NCBI RefSeq assembly: GCF_002973525.1
Contig: NZ_PVEN01000001.1
Span: 62,001 to 126,000 of the forward strand
DNA length: 64,000 nt
Reading direction: 5' to 3'
From: Paraburkholderia sp. BL21I4N1
Lineage (GTDB): Bacteria > Pseudomonadota > Gammaproteobacteria > Burkholderiales > Burkholderiaceae
Part shown: piece by piece, positions 27,909-36,794 of the stretch
How the letters are laid out: the number at the start of each line of letters is the position of its first letter
Numbering within the stretch: position 1 is the stretch's first letter
Notes under the pieces: model-generated
Told to the model about the DNA's origin: nothing
Databases searched by the model: none
Seen by the model: the letters and a program-made list of their open reading frames with translations, nothing else
Position numbers and translations under genes: made by a program

Positions 27909-28181
27909 ATGGAGATTATCGAGCTTGAACCCAGCGTCTCGGCAGACGGACGCGCGGTGATTTTCCAGCTTTCGACGCGAGGCCGGGATCTCGAGTGCGC
28001 CGTCACGCGTGAAGCGTTGGAGCAGCATTTCTGGCTACAGCGCGGCGCGGGTGAGGCGCGCATTCTCAAGACGTTCGCGGACGGCCGCCAACGTATCACC
28101 GCGGTCGCGGAAAGAAAGATGCTCGCGCGGCCGGGCGAAAAAGTCCTGCTGACCATCAGCGATTTCGTCGCGCGCGGCTGA
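27909..28181 (+). CDS. DUF1488 family protein
   Basis: A 90-residue small protein beginning MEIIELEPSVSADGRAVIF, with a middle CAVTREALEQHF and ending LTISDFV. This matches the DUF1488 family of short proteins of unknown function. The start at 27909 is chosen over a longer frame from 27849 because GAGGTGGG lies just upstream and the family starts here. It stands alone. No functional claim can be made. Confidence 0.75.
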   Translation: MEIIELEPSVSADGRAVIFQLSTRGRDLECAVTREALEQHFWLQRGAGEARILKTFADGRQRITAVAERKMLARPGEKVLLTISDFVARG

Positions 28182-28215
28182 CGGCTGTCGCGATTCTGTC
28201 TGACGAATTTTCGTT

Positions 28216-28250
28216 CGAATCGGCGTTTGAATTTGTGTTACGCCGATTCG
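28216..28250. repeat. Perfect 11-bp inverted repeat
   Basis: CGAATCGGCGT and ACGCCGATTCG separated by 13 nt, 35 bp after the DUF1488 stop. There is no U-run on either side, so it could be a protein-binding dyad or an mRNA 3' hairpin. Confidence 0.6.
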
Positions 28251-28435
28251 CCAAATTAGGCCGCCAATTCCCCTCGCTTCGCCCAATTGCATTCGCAACG
28301 ACTCCTATAAACTGTTTTCCATGGCGCGACAAATCACCGAGCCCCATCGACGCGGTCTCCCCCCGCGTTGTTTTGAACCGTACCGTTGATGGCAGTGTGC
28401 CGCGGTTGTCGAACGCGGCAGGGCAGTAAAGCAGT

Positions 28436-28778
28436 AGGAAGTCGAAGCAATGGAAAACGGCGCGCAGTGAGTGCGATAAGCGCGCGAAGTAGCAGGGGGT
28501 TGCGGCTAGGTGTTGGTGTAGTTGAAGGCGAGGGACCCGGCTGCGATTGAGTGGTAGGTCAGTAGCAAAGGTTTTTGCAGCAGATGTTCGCGTAGTGGCA
28601 GTTCAAGCAGTTCAGGCAGTAAAAATGTTGATGTGATGCAGCAACCGCTTCTGCAGTGGCAGTTCGAGTAGCAACAGCGTTTTAGCTTTGATGGTTAGAG
28701 GTCGGCAAGCATCCACGCGCATGTGCGACTGTTCCATCCTGTCCGGCCCTGTTCCTTCGCGGGAACAGGGTTTTTTTT
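28436..28778 (+). ncRNA. Candidate small RNA ending at an orphan terminator
   Basis: The interval before the terminator at 28747-28778 is non-coding, G/A-skewed on the plus strand and carries a repeated AGTGGCAGTTC motif. A perfect terminator needs a transcript, and the nearest upstream plus-strand gene ends 566 bp earlier. A small RNA or a terminated leader is the simplest reading. The 5' end is a guess; no promoter could be assigned with confidence. Confidence 0.3.
28747..28778 (+). terminator. Strong Rho-independent terminator
   Basis: A perfect 9-bp stem CCCTGTTCC / GGAACAGGG with a 6-nt loop, followed directly by eight T residues. It is a textbook intrinsic terminator on the plus strand. 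Confidence 0.92.
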
Positions 28779-29068
28779 CGTCGATGCCACGCGGCGTGAC
28801 TTGTATTCCTCGCGTTCGAACCGATATGCGAGCGTTGACTTGATACCGCGCCCGTTTGCCGGCCGCGAGTGGGTAGGGCGGCAGGATGCCGCACCTCATT
28901 CGGCCCTGCGGGTGTTTAAGTCTGTCTTAATAGTTGCTTGCCATGATGGCTTCACAGACTCGCATTAAGGGCCTGTCAGGCCGCCGGGAAAAGTCGGCGG
29001 CGTTTGCCACCGCAGAGCACGATCATTCGGTGGCGAAGCCGAGAATGAGTGATGGAGGTTGAACCGTT

Positions 29069-29542
29069 ATGTCCAATAAGTCGCGAGTCCGCAAGCACCA
29101 CCAACCGGCCATGTCACCGTTGCTGCGTGCATTGACCTTCAGCCGCACGGCACACGAGCCGGTGACGGCGGCGATGCTGATGCAGTGCTATACCGCCCTC
29201 GACGCGTTCCGGCGCGGCCAGGGTTCGCGGGATCTGCATCTGACGCTGAGCCGGCATTTGCTGGTGTCGCAAGAGTTGGCGCGGCTCGGCCTCGGCGAAG
29301 ACATGATCGCCGAGATTGAAAGCGCCCATGCGGCGATGGTGCGACTCGACGCTCGTGAACACGAAACAGGTAGCTGGGCGCTCGAAGACAGCGACTACGC
29401 GCGTCTCTGCACGGCGCTGGCCATCCTTGACGGGCAACTTGCCGTGGCGTCGTTGAGCGAGATCGCGAGCGCGGAAGCGCGGATGATAGAAGGCTTGATG
29501 CGCTCCGCGCAGGTCCAGGCTATTGCGGAAGCCGCAGTCTGA
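29069..29542 (+). CDS. Conserved hypothetical protein
   Basis: A 157-residue, mostly alpha-helical soluble protein with a basic N-terminus (MSNKSRVRKHHQPAMSPLLR) and no signal peptide or membrane segment. GGAGG-like sequence precedes the ATG. It resembles small Burkholderia-restricted proteins I recall as unannotated or loosely called regulators, but no defined domain is visible. Codon use is normal for the window, supporting a real gene. Function unknown. Confidence 0.7.
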   Translation: MSNKSRVRKHHQPAMSPLLRALTFSRTAHEPVTAAMLMQCYTALDAFRRGQGSRDLHLTLSRHLLVSQELARLGLGEDMIAEIESAHAAMVRLDAREHETGSWALEDSDYARLCTALAILDGQLAVASLSEIASAEARMIEGLMRSAQVQAIAEAAV

Positions 29543-29665
29543 AACGGGTCAGCGTTGCTGTTGCCGCGTTTCGCGATCGCATCTCGTAGGGCTTACGAAA
29601 CAGCGGACTAAGTGAATGGTCACGCTGTCCGAAAGCCCCACGGGGCTCGCGAGAGTCGCGGGCGC

Positions 29666-30307
29666 TTATTCGTTCACGGGCCGACCGGTCTTTACCGCTT
29701 CGACCGCCGCCACTGCGGCCAGCAGGCGTTTGGGTGCGGCGGCTTCGAGCATCAGCAGTCCGGCGCGCAGCAACTCGCTTTTCTTGACGGAGACGCCGGC
29801 GTCGAGGCATTTCTGCTTCAGCGAAGCAATTTTTTCGTAGTCGGATTTGGGCATCGTGAAGCTGTCGCGCACGACCTTGTCTTTCTTCACGCGCTTCGGC
29901 TTGGCTTCGGCCGGTGCGGCGATTTTTTCCACCTTCGGTTCAACGACGCGCTTGGCCTTGGCGGCCTTCTTCGTCGCGGCCGCTTTGGTTGCGGCCGGTT
30001 TTTCAGCCTCTGCGACGGGGGCGGCGGTGACCGGAACCGCCGCGCGTTTTGCTTTGGACGCCTTCTTTGCCGAAGCCGGCTTGGCCGACTTGGTACTGGC
30101 CGGTTTCTCAGCGGCCGCTACCGCCGCAGCGCCAGCCGAAGCACGCTTGGTCTTCGCGGCCTTTCGTGCTGCAAACGGTTTGGTCGCTGCGGGTTTGGCC
30201 GTAACCGCGGCTTCTGCCGGCTCAGCGCTACCCGTGCCTTGGGTGTCCGAATTCTTCGGGAAATGAAATGCTTTCTTGGTCGGCTTTGCGGTGATCGGTG
30301 CGTTCAT
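29666..30307 (-). CDS. AlgP/histone-H1-like basic repeat protein
   Basis: A 213-residue protein with three parts. The N-terminal 20 residues are followed by ~110 residues of Lys/Ala-rich repeats (KKAxKAKR, AATKxAATKK, PASTKSAKPASAKK) like bacterial histone H1-like/AlgP tails. A compact C-terminal ~75 residues (DSFTMPKSDYEKIASLKQK, VSVKKSELLRAGLLML) look like a ribbon-helix-helix-type folded module. The ATG at 30307 with GGAG upstream is used; the longer frame from 30367 runs through the AT-rich promoter. It is probably a nucleoid-associated DNA-binding or condensing protein (inference). Confidence 0.8.
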   Translation of the reverse strand: MNAPITAKPTKKAFHFPKNSDTQGTGSAEPAEAAVTAKPAATKPFAARKAAKTKRASAGAAAVAAAEKPASTKSAKPASAKKASKAKRAAVPVTAAPVAEAEKPAATKAAATKKAAKAKRVVEPKVEKIAAPAEAKPKRVKKDKVVRDSFTMPKSDYEKIASLKQKCLDAGVSVKKSELLRAGLLMLEAAAPKRLLAAVAAVEAVKTGRPVNE

Positions 30308-30337
30308 AGGGCACTCCACGGTAATAATGGTATAAAC

Positions 30338-30367
30338 AGTATATACGGTTATGTGGCGTGTCCCCAA
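30338..30367 (-). promoter_or_regulatory. Candidate promoter of the AlgP-like gene
   Basis: On the minus strand TTGGGG (30367-30362) and TATACT (30343-30338) are 18 bp apart within an AT-rich palindromic stretch (GTATA...TATAC), about 30 bp before the ATG. The surrounding dyad may also be an operator. Confidence 0.4.
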
Positions 30368-30383
30368 GGCAAAGCGTTACCAG

Positions 30384-33300
30384 TCAGTCCGCATACTCCC
30401 CTTGCTGTCGAAGATCCGCCTGTGCCGCCGCGGAGCGCAGCATGCCCGCGATGGCGTCGCCCGACACTGCGGCGCTGTACAGAAAGCCCTGTCCTTCGCT
30501 GCACCCGTGCTCGACCAGAAAGCCGCGCTGTACGTCGGTTTCGACACCTTCGGCAATCACGTCGAACTTCAGCGCCTCGGCAATCGCGATCACCGCGAGC
30601 GTCAGCGCTTCATATTCCGTGCCCCTGCCGATCTCCTGCACGAACACCTTGTCGATCTTGATCCGGTCCACGCTGAAGCGTTGCAGATAGCTCAGGCTGG
30701 AATAGCCGGTGCCGAAGTCGTCGATCGCGATCTTCACGCCGAGTTCGCGTAGATCGTGCAGCACGCGCGCGGCGTCGTCGGCATTGCGCATCAGCGCGCC
30801 TTCCGTCACTTCGAGTTCGAGCATGTCGGCGTCGCAGCCGGTGTCGTGCAACGCGGCGCGCACCACGCCAACCAGGTCGGAGCGCTCCAGTTGATGCGGC
30901 GAGACGTTCACCGACACGCGGATTGGCGGCAGCCCCTGCGCTCGCCATTGGCTCGTCTGCTCGCAGGCGGTTCGCAACACCCACTCGCCGATGCCTTGAA
31001 TCAGGCCGGTTTCTTCGGCGATCGGAATGAACACCGCGGGCGACACCACACCCAGTTCGGCGTCGTGCCAGCGCAGCAGTGCTTCGGCGCCGAAGATACG
31101 TCCCGTCACCATATCGATTTGCGGCTGATAGGCGACCTGCAACGACTTCGTTTTCGCGGCGCGGCGCAGCCGGGTCGACAGTTGCAGGCGTTCGGCGGCC
31201 GCGCGATTCAACTCGGGCCGGTAAAACTGGTAGCCGTTGCGACCGCGTGACTTCGCGAGGTACATCGCCGCATCCGCGTTGCGGATCAAGGTGTCGGCGT
31301 CCGCGCCGTCTTGCGGGAAGGTGCTGACGCCGATGCTGGCTTCCACGTACAGCTCCCGTTCACCAACATAGAACGGTTCCGTCATCGCGGCGATCAGGCG
31401 TTCGAGCATGGGCACCAGTTGCTCGCTGCTCGCGCGCGCGGCGACGATGATGAATTCGTCGCCGCCGTAGCGGGCCACCAGATCGGTGGAGCGCACCAGC
31501 CGCTGCAGCCGCCTCGCCACGCTGGCGAGCAATGTGTCGCCCACCCGGTGACCGAGCGAATCGTTGACCTCCTTGAAGCGATCGAGGTCGAGGAACATGA
31601 CCGAGACCTGACTGTTCGCGTCCGACGCGCGTTTGATCGCTTCGCTCAAACGCTCATCAAGTAGCGTGCGATTGGGTAGTTCGGTCAACGCGTCGTATTT
31701 CGCCTGATGCTCCAGACGAGCCTGATATTCGACGAGCGCGGTGACGTCGCTCATCACGCCCACGTGATGCGTGACGAGCCCCTGCTCGTCGCGCACCGGC
31801 GCCACCAGCACGTTGTTCCAGAATCGCTCGCCGTTCTTGCGGAAACACGACAGCGTGACGTTGGCCTCGGTGTGCTGATCCAGCGCGGCGCGAACCTCGG
31901 CCCATTTCTGCGGATCGCCGGTCAGCTGGAACAACGAATCGCAATCCGACCCGGTGACCTCGGCGGACGAATAACCGGTAATGCGCTCGAACGCCGCATT
32001 GGCGAATATCACGACGTTGCGCTCGGTGCGGACTTCCGCGATCACGATGCCGTTGATGCTGGCGTCGATGGCGCGGCCCTGCAGGCGCAGCACCAGTTCC
32101 GCATTGCGCCGGGCGGTGATGTTGTCGTAGGCGATCAGCACGCCGACGATATGGCCGTTCTGGTCTTTGAGCGGCAGCTTGGTTTCCGAAATCCACACTT
32201 CGGAACCGTTCACCGCAATGGCGCTGCGTTCGAAATGCCGGCGGGTCAATTGACCGGACATGACCTGGACGTCTTCGTTCTGCGCGACGTTGGCGTCGGT
32301 GCCCCAGAGTAGATCGTGATCGCTGAGGCCGATCAGCGCTTCTCGCGACGGCAGCCCCGCGTCTTTCGCATAAATCTCGTTGCCGCCGACATAGCGATGC
32401 TGCGCGTTCTTCCACGCGATGCCTTGCGGAATATGGTCGAGCACGTATTCGAGCGTCTGCTTCGATTCGAACAGTTCGGCGCGCGCCGCTAGTTCGAGCG
32501 TGACGTCCACCATGACGGCCATCGTAGACGCGCGGCCTTCGAACGCAACGTTCAGGTGATGCACGGCCATCGATTTTTGCTCGCCTGCGCGGGTCTGGTA
32601 GCGCCACACGCCGGCTGCGCGGGTTTCGCCGAAGCTCGCACCGGCATTCGATTCGAAGAACGTCTTGAGGCGGTCGAACTCGTCCGCCGAATGGACGTCT
32701 TCGAGCGACATGTCGAGCAGTTCCTCTTCCTGATAGCCGAAGCTCCGCTGCGCGGCGCCATTGGCCGCGACGAGCTTGAGCGACTCGTTGTCGTAGATCC
32801 AGATGGGCAGCGGATGTTCGTCGAAGAACCGCTGATAGCGGGCGCGCGCGGAATCCGCGAGGCGCAGCGCGGCACGCAGCCGTCGCGCGATGCGGGCGTT
32901 CCAGCGCAGCAGCACCAGCAACAACGCCGCCGCCGTGAAGCCGCTGACCAGCAGCGCGTTGGACACCCATTTCGCGTCCGACGACGATTGGCTAACGACG
33001 GAATCGAGCGTGGCGTCCGCCTCCATCCGAACGTCGACTACATGTTCGAGCACGCTGTAGAAATACGCGTCGATTTCGTTGAGTTCCGGGTCGCCGAGAC
33101 TGACGCTGCCCGGCCGGTCGTTGACCCGTACCGCCAACGCCTGGCTGTGTTCGCCGAGCTTGCGCATCAGATCGTCGAGCTCGTCCAGCCGTGACAGGCA
33201 GTCCTGACGATTGCGGCAGCCGGAGCGGGCGTCGTTGGTCAGATCGAGCAACGTCGCCATGGGAAAGTAGTACGGCGCGCGCTTATAAAACGCGCGAGTG

Positions 33301-33593
33301 CCGATCAGCGTGTTGAGTTCGCCGTGCTCGTCCAGCATGATCTGCTGGACCTGATCGAGGTCGCGCTTCAGGCGTCCCCATTCGTGCAGCGTGCCGACGG
33401 AGTTCTCCTGTTCGTGCGTCTGCCGGCGTGCCAGAAACGTATTCAGACCGATCGCGGAAAGAATGAACGCAACGACAATGGCCGTAAACGCCTTGCCGAT
33501 GAGGTCGCGATGCAATGCCAGCCCTGCAAAGCTGGCGGTGTCGCGCCGTCTCGACGGTCCGCTATGCGTGCGGCTGGGATGCGGCTTTACCAT
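30384..33593 (-). CDS. Membrane GGDEF/EAL c-di-GMP turnover protein with PAS domains
   Basis: A 1069-residue two-enzyme protein. Transmembrane helix 1 is at about residues 34-53, followed by a ~165-residue periplasmic sensor (with the cysteine pair GCRNRQDC) and helix 2 around 215-235. Three PAS domains follow (starting near IWIYDNESLKLVAANG, then HIPQGIAWKNAQHRYVGGN, then INGIVIAEV). The diguanylate cyclase site RYGGDEFIIV and the phosphodiesterase motifs EALLRW, DDFGTGYSS and EGVET are all intact, so both synthesis and breakdown of c-di-GMP are possible. It is transcribed alone. Confidence 0.93.
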   Translation of the reverse strand: MVKPHPSRTHSGPSRRRDTASFAGLALHRDLIGKAFTAIVVAFILSAIGLNTFLARRQTHEQENSVGTLHEWGRLKRDLDQVQQIMLDEHGELNTLIGTRAFYKRAPYYFPMATLLDLTNDARSGCRNRQDCLSRLDELDDLMRKLGEHSQALAVRVNDRPGSVSLGDPELNEIDAYFYSVLEHVVDVRMEADATLDSVVSQSSSDAKWVSNALLVSGFTAAALLLVLLRWNARIARRLRAALRLADSARARYQRFFDEHPLPIWIYDNESLKLVAANGAAQRSFGYQEEELLDMSLEDVHSADEFDRLKTFFESNAGASFGETRAAGVWRYQTRAGEQKSMAVHHLNVAFEGRASTMAVMVDVTLELAARAELFESKQTLEYVLDHIPQGIAWKNAQHRYVGGNEIYAKDAGLPSREALIGLSDHDLLWGTDANVAQNEDVQVMSGQLTRRHFERSAIAVNGSEVWISETKLPLKDQNGHIVGVLIAYDNITARRNAELVLRLQGRAIDASINGIVIAEVRTERNVVIFANAAFERITGYSSAEVTGSDCDSLFQLTGDPQKWAEVRAALDQHTEANVTLSCFRKNGERFWNNVLVAPVRDEQGLVTHHVGVMSDVTALVEYQARLEHQAKYDALTELPNRTLLDERLSEAIKRASDANSQVSVMFLDLDRFKEVNDSLGHRVGDTLLASVARRLQRLVRSTDLVARYGGDEFIIVAARASSEQLVPMLERLIAAMTEPFYVGERELYVEASIGVSTFPQDGADADTLIRNADAAMYLAKSRGRNGYQFYRPELNRAAAERLQLSTRLRRAAKTKSLQVAYQPQIDMVTGRIFGAEALLRWHDAELGVVSPAVFIPIAEETGLIQGIGEWVLRTACEQTSQWRAQGLPPIRVSVNVSPHQLERSDLVGVVRAALHDTGCDADMLELEVTEGALMRNADDAARVLHDLRELGVKIAIDDFGTGYSSLSYLQRFSVDRIKIDKVFVQEIGRGTEYEALTLAVIAIAEALKFDVIAEGVETDVQRGFLVEHGCSEGQGFLYSAAVSGDAIAGMLRSAAAQADLRQQGEYAD

Positions 33594-33803
33594 GGATGGC
33601 CTCGAGTCCGTCTATCGACGGGATAACGGCCTGCGGAGCGAAGTTCTTGAGTATTACGAAGATTACGAAGAAATACGGAGCGCGGCCCACGCGGACGTGA
33701 AGGCGCGCAAACGTGAGCGGACGCCAAGGCGCCGACGCGAAGCCGGACCCCTCTTTGCACCGTGCGGATCGGTCCGCGCGGGTCGAGCCCTTACCAGCCC
33801 TTA

Positions 33804-34088
33804 TCAGGCTCGCCAGACCTGTTTCAGTCGCCCGAATTCGGCTGGCCGCGTGTACGACCGGTAGAGCTCGCCGACCGTCCCGAACGCCAGAGCAGGCTTC
33901 AGGGTTGCCCCGGGCAGGGCTTCTTCCAGCCAAACGAACGCGTTCATCTCTCGCTGGGCCGCGTGGACCGCCGCCGTGAGCGCCGACAGTGCGCGTTCCG
34001 CCGAGTGGCCGCCAAGGTCGACGAAACAGCTCTCAAACGGATGTTTCGCCGGACTTTCGATGTGCAAGGCTGACTTTCGCATGGGCAA
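33804..34088 (-). CDS. Small hypothetical protein
   Basis: A 94-residue soluble protein containing CFVDLGGHSAERALSALTAA and a C-terminal GTVGELYRSYTRPAEFGRL. AGGAG lies six bases before the TTG at 34088; an ATG two codons later (34082) is the alternative start, at longer spacing. No known domain is recognised. Composition and hydrophobic pattern look like a real small protein. Function unknown. Confidence 0.55.
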   Translation of the reverse strand: MPMRKSALHIESPAKHPFESCFVDLGGHSAERALSALTAAVHAAQREMNAFVWLEEALPGATLKPALAFGTVGELYRSYTRPAEFGRLKQVWRA

Positions 34089-34242
34089 AGCGATCTCCTA
34101 CGCAGATTGCCTGACCTGTATAGCAAGCGATTGTGACAATGCATGACATGCGGCGATTCGAATCCAATCGCAACGGAACGCCGTATATGAGTTCGTGCCA
34201 GGCAATCAAGCTTGGCTACTCAGAGATCGCCGGAGAACTACC

Positions 34243-34527
34243 ATGGAAAAGATGACGTTGAATGCCTTGTTGGCCCGTCTCGCTGTCGTTTCACTCTGCG
34301 CGTGCGCCGCGACCCTCGCGCAGGCCGGCGGTAATGGGAACGGGGGAAATGGCAGCGGCGGTTCGCACGGCGCGGCAACCGCCGGCATGACCTATCACAG
34401 CGAGCCGGTGACAAGCCCGTGGAGCACCGTGCCGGGCGGCATGAAAAGCGATATGAGCATGACGGATACGGCGATGCCCAGCATGTCGGCTAACGACACC
34501 GCGAAGACCGCCAAAGCTGCGCAATGA
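34243..34527 (+). CDS. Small exported Gly/Met-rich protein
   Basis: A 94-residue protein with a clear signal peptide (MEKMTLNALLARLAVVSLCA, cleavage near AQAGG), a Gly/Asn-rich linker, then a Met/Ser/Thr/Asp-rich tail (MKSDMSMTDTAMPSM). The start with CGGAGA upstream (34243) is preferred over a longer frame. Met-rich periplasmic tails sometimes bind copper, but that is speculation here. No family recognised. Confidence 0.65.
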   Translation: MEKMTLNALLARLAVVSLCACAATLAQAGGNGNGGNGSGGSHGAATAGMTYHSEPVTSPWSTVPGGMKSDMSMTDTAMPSMSANDTAKTAKAAQ

Positions 34528-34619
34528 GGGTCGGGCAGAACGCGAACGCCAGGCGCCGCGGATTCAATTGCGGCTGGCGTCGCGACTGTCGCTGCGCGGT
34601 CGATCCAGCCTGAAAATGA

Positions 34620-35330
34620 TCACAGCTGTTGCAGTTCGTTTTTCATCCACTCGTGCACGGCGCGACTCAAATCCTGTTGCGACATTTCTTGCGATGAGAA
34701 CGCGGGCCCGACCACCACGCGGATATGTCCGTGGCCGGTGGGCCAGCCTTTCGCCGGCCACACTTTGCCCGCATTGAGCACCACGGGAACCGCCGGCACG
34801 CCTGTCGCGCACGCAAGGCGAACGCCACCCGAGGTCAAACGCAACGGCGCGTCATGCGCCACGCGCGTGCCTTCCGGAAAGATCACGATGACGTCGCCCT
34901 TGGCCAGCTTCTCGGCGCTCTCCTGCGTCACGGCCTGATGCGCCTGACGTGCGGAGCCACGGTTCAGGCTGACCATATCGAGGCCACGCAGCACCCAGCC
35001 GAAAAACGGAATACGCAGCAGGTCTTCCTTGAACACGAAACTGACGCGACGCGGAAAGAGCGCCATGAACGTGAGCGTTTCCCACGTCGATTCATGACGG
35101 CACAAAATAATCGCCGGACCGGCGGGAAGATGTTCAAGTCCTTCGATCGAACATGACACGCCCGGCAGCCAACGCATCACGAACACCAGCGCACGGCACC
35201 ATTGTCTGGCGAGCCAGTATCGCCCGGCCCGTCCGACGAACGGAAACAACAGCAGGATGATCATGGAATACAGCGTGCCGCTACCGAGCAGGTAGACAAT
35301 GAACAGCCATTTGGTGAAAGTTGCGCGCAT
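34620..35330 (-). CDS. plsC: 1-acyl-sn-glycerol-3-phosphate acyltransferase
   Basis: A 236-residue PlsC-family enzyme that acylates lysophosphatidic acid in phospholipid synthesis, bound to the inner membrane by the N-terminal helix (MRATFTKWLFIVYLLGSGTL). Acyltransferase blocks are visible: block I CRHESTWET (His-x4-Glu instead of His-x4-Asp), block II around FVFKEDLLRIPFFGW, block III IFPEGTR and block IV VPAVPVVLNAG. ATG at 35330 is preferred; a GTG at 35369 adds 13 residues. The main chromosomal plsC may be elsewhere. Confidence 0.9.
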   Translation of the reverse strand: MRATFTKWLFIVYLLGSGTLYSMIILLLFPFVGRAGRYWLARQWCRALVFVMRWLPGVSCSIEGLEHLPAGPAIILCRHESTWETLTFMALFPRRVSFVFKEDLLRIPFFGWVLRGLDMVSLNRGSARQAHQAVTQESAEKLAKGDVIVIFPEGTRVAHDAPLRLTSGGVRLACATGVPAVPVVLNAGKVWPAKGWPTGHGHIRVVVGPAFSSQEMSQQDLSRAVHEWMKNELQQL

Positions 35331-35465
35331 CGGGATTCGAGTGGAGGGTGGACGGTGGAACGATTTCACCGTAACCCGGTGAGACCACGACAGAGGCGAT
35401 ACGTTCGGCCGGTGGGCCGGAGCGGCCGCATGGGGTTGGAACGCAACAGTAACTGATCAATAAAA

Positions 35466-35483
35466 ACGCCCCTCGCGGGGCGT
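35466..35483 (-). terminator. Rho-independent terminator of the alcohol dehydrogenase gene
   Basis: Stem ACGCCCC/GGGGCGT with a 4-nt loop, followed on the minus strand by TTTTTA. It lies 62 bp after the stop of the minus-strand dehydrogenase gene. Confidence 0.75.
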
Positions 35484-35544
35484 CATGCGTTTATCGAGGG
35501 GGCACACCCACGAAGCCGATCATCATAACAACTCATGCGGCGCT

Positions 35545-36561
35545 TCACGCAACCTTCAATACCACCCTGAAACGCGCGCCCCCGCTCATCATCCGGTCAT
35601 AGGCCTCGGCGGCGCGTTCGAGCGGGAATTCTTCGATCATGGGTTTGATGCCGGAGAGTGCGCTGAATACGAGCGTATCTTGCGAATCGGCGGATGTGCC
35701 CGACGGCCAGCCCTGGATCGAATGACGTCCCATGATGAATTGGGCAATAGGCACTTCAACGGGCTCTTCGGAGATACCGACCATGATCATTTTGCCGTTC
35801 AGCCCGAGGCCGCCCACGGCCGCGCTCATGGCCTTGCCGCTTGTGACCGTCGCGAGAATGACCTTGGCGCCGCCGAGTTTGTTGAGTTCGTCCGGAATAC
35901 TTTGCGTCGTGCTGTCGATGTAGTGATGCGCGCCCAGTTCTTTCGCCAGCGCGGCCTTGTCTTGTCCACGAGCGATGGCGACGGTGTTGAAACCCATTTT
36001 CCGCGCGAACTGCACGCCGAGATGTCCCAGGCCGCCGATCCCGAGAATGGCGACCACGTCGCCGGCGCGCGCGCCGCTATGGCGTAGCGCATTGAAGGTG
36101 GTAATGCCCGCGCAGAGCAACGGGGCGGCGTCCGCATCGGACAGGTCGTCCGGAATGCTGGCGAGCGCTTCGACCGGCGCCACGACGAACTGGGCATAAC
36201 CGCCGTCGTAACTGATGCCTGGTACCTGGGCTTTTTCGCAAAGAACGAAATCGCCCTGACGGCAACGCGCGCAGCGGCCGCAGTGGCCGCCGTGCCAGCC
36301 GACACCGACGCGTTGGCCGACACGCCATCCCTCTACACCGGCTCCCACCGCGTCGATCACGCCGGCGATTTCATGGCCCGGAACGCGCGGAAATTGCAGG
36401 CCCGGCCAGTGCCCTTCTTTGGTCAACGAATCGCTGTGGCAAATACCGCACGCCTGAACCTTGATGCGGACCTGTCCTTCGTTCGCTTCAGGCACGTCGC
36501 GTTCGACGAGTTGCAACGGACCACCCGCTTCTTCCACCTGTACGGCCTTCATTCTTGACAT
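35545..36561 (-). CDS. Zinc-dependent alcohol dehydrogenase
   Basis: A 338-residue medium-chain dehydrogenase (AdhP/AdhA-like). Catalytic zinc ligands are CGICHSD and GHEIAG; the structural zinc is bound by CGRCARCRQGDFVLC (four Cys). The cofactor fold carries GIGGLGHLGVQFARKMG. The ATG at 36561 has GAGGTG eight bases upstream, so the 34-residue upstream extension is rejected. The enzyme oxidises primary alcohols or reduces aldehydes with NAD(P). Ends at a strong terminator. Confidence 0.93.
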   Translation of the reverse strand: MSRMKAVQVEEAGGPLQLVERDVPEANEGQVRIKVQACGICHSDSLTKEGHWPGLQFPRVPGHEIAGVIDAVGAGVEGWRVGQRVGVGWHGGHCGRCARCRQGDFVLCEKAQVPGISYDGGYAQFVVAPVEALASIPDDLSDADAAPLLCAGITTFNALRHSGARAGDVVAILGIGGLGHLGVQFARKMGFNTVAIARGQDKAALAKELGAHHYIDSTTQSIPDELNKLGGAKVILATVTSGKAMSAAVGGLGLNGKMIMVGISEEPVEVPIAQFIMGRHSIQGWPSGTSADSQDTLVFSALSGIKPMIEEFPLERAAEAYDRMMSGGARFRVVLKVA

Positions 36562-36794
36562 GAATTTCACCTCGCTGGTTGTCGGTGTGCGCACGAACTT
36601 ATTGACCATAGTTGATAATCCAGCGGAAACCAACTTGACGCGCCCGGTTGCCGGCACACGCACGGCTCCATGGCTGCGCGGCTTGGTGGGTCTGTCAGAG
36701 CCCCGGAAAAAGGGGGTAAATCATGAGCGATTGATTTGCCCATGTTTGCCCACATGTGCGGGTTTGCTTAAACGCAATCGACACACCGATAGAC

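Larger units (their letters stand above)
28182..29068. other. Gene-poor region of ~890 bp with hairpin and orphan terminator
   Basis: No convincing protein gene. The tract 28430-28700 is strongly G/A-skewed on the plus strand and holds two imperfect copies of a 17-nt motif starting AGTGGCAGTTC (28594 and 28655). It ends in the strong terminator at 28747, which has no coding gene upstream. A perfect inverted repeat lies at 28216-28250. Confidence 0.55.
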
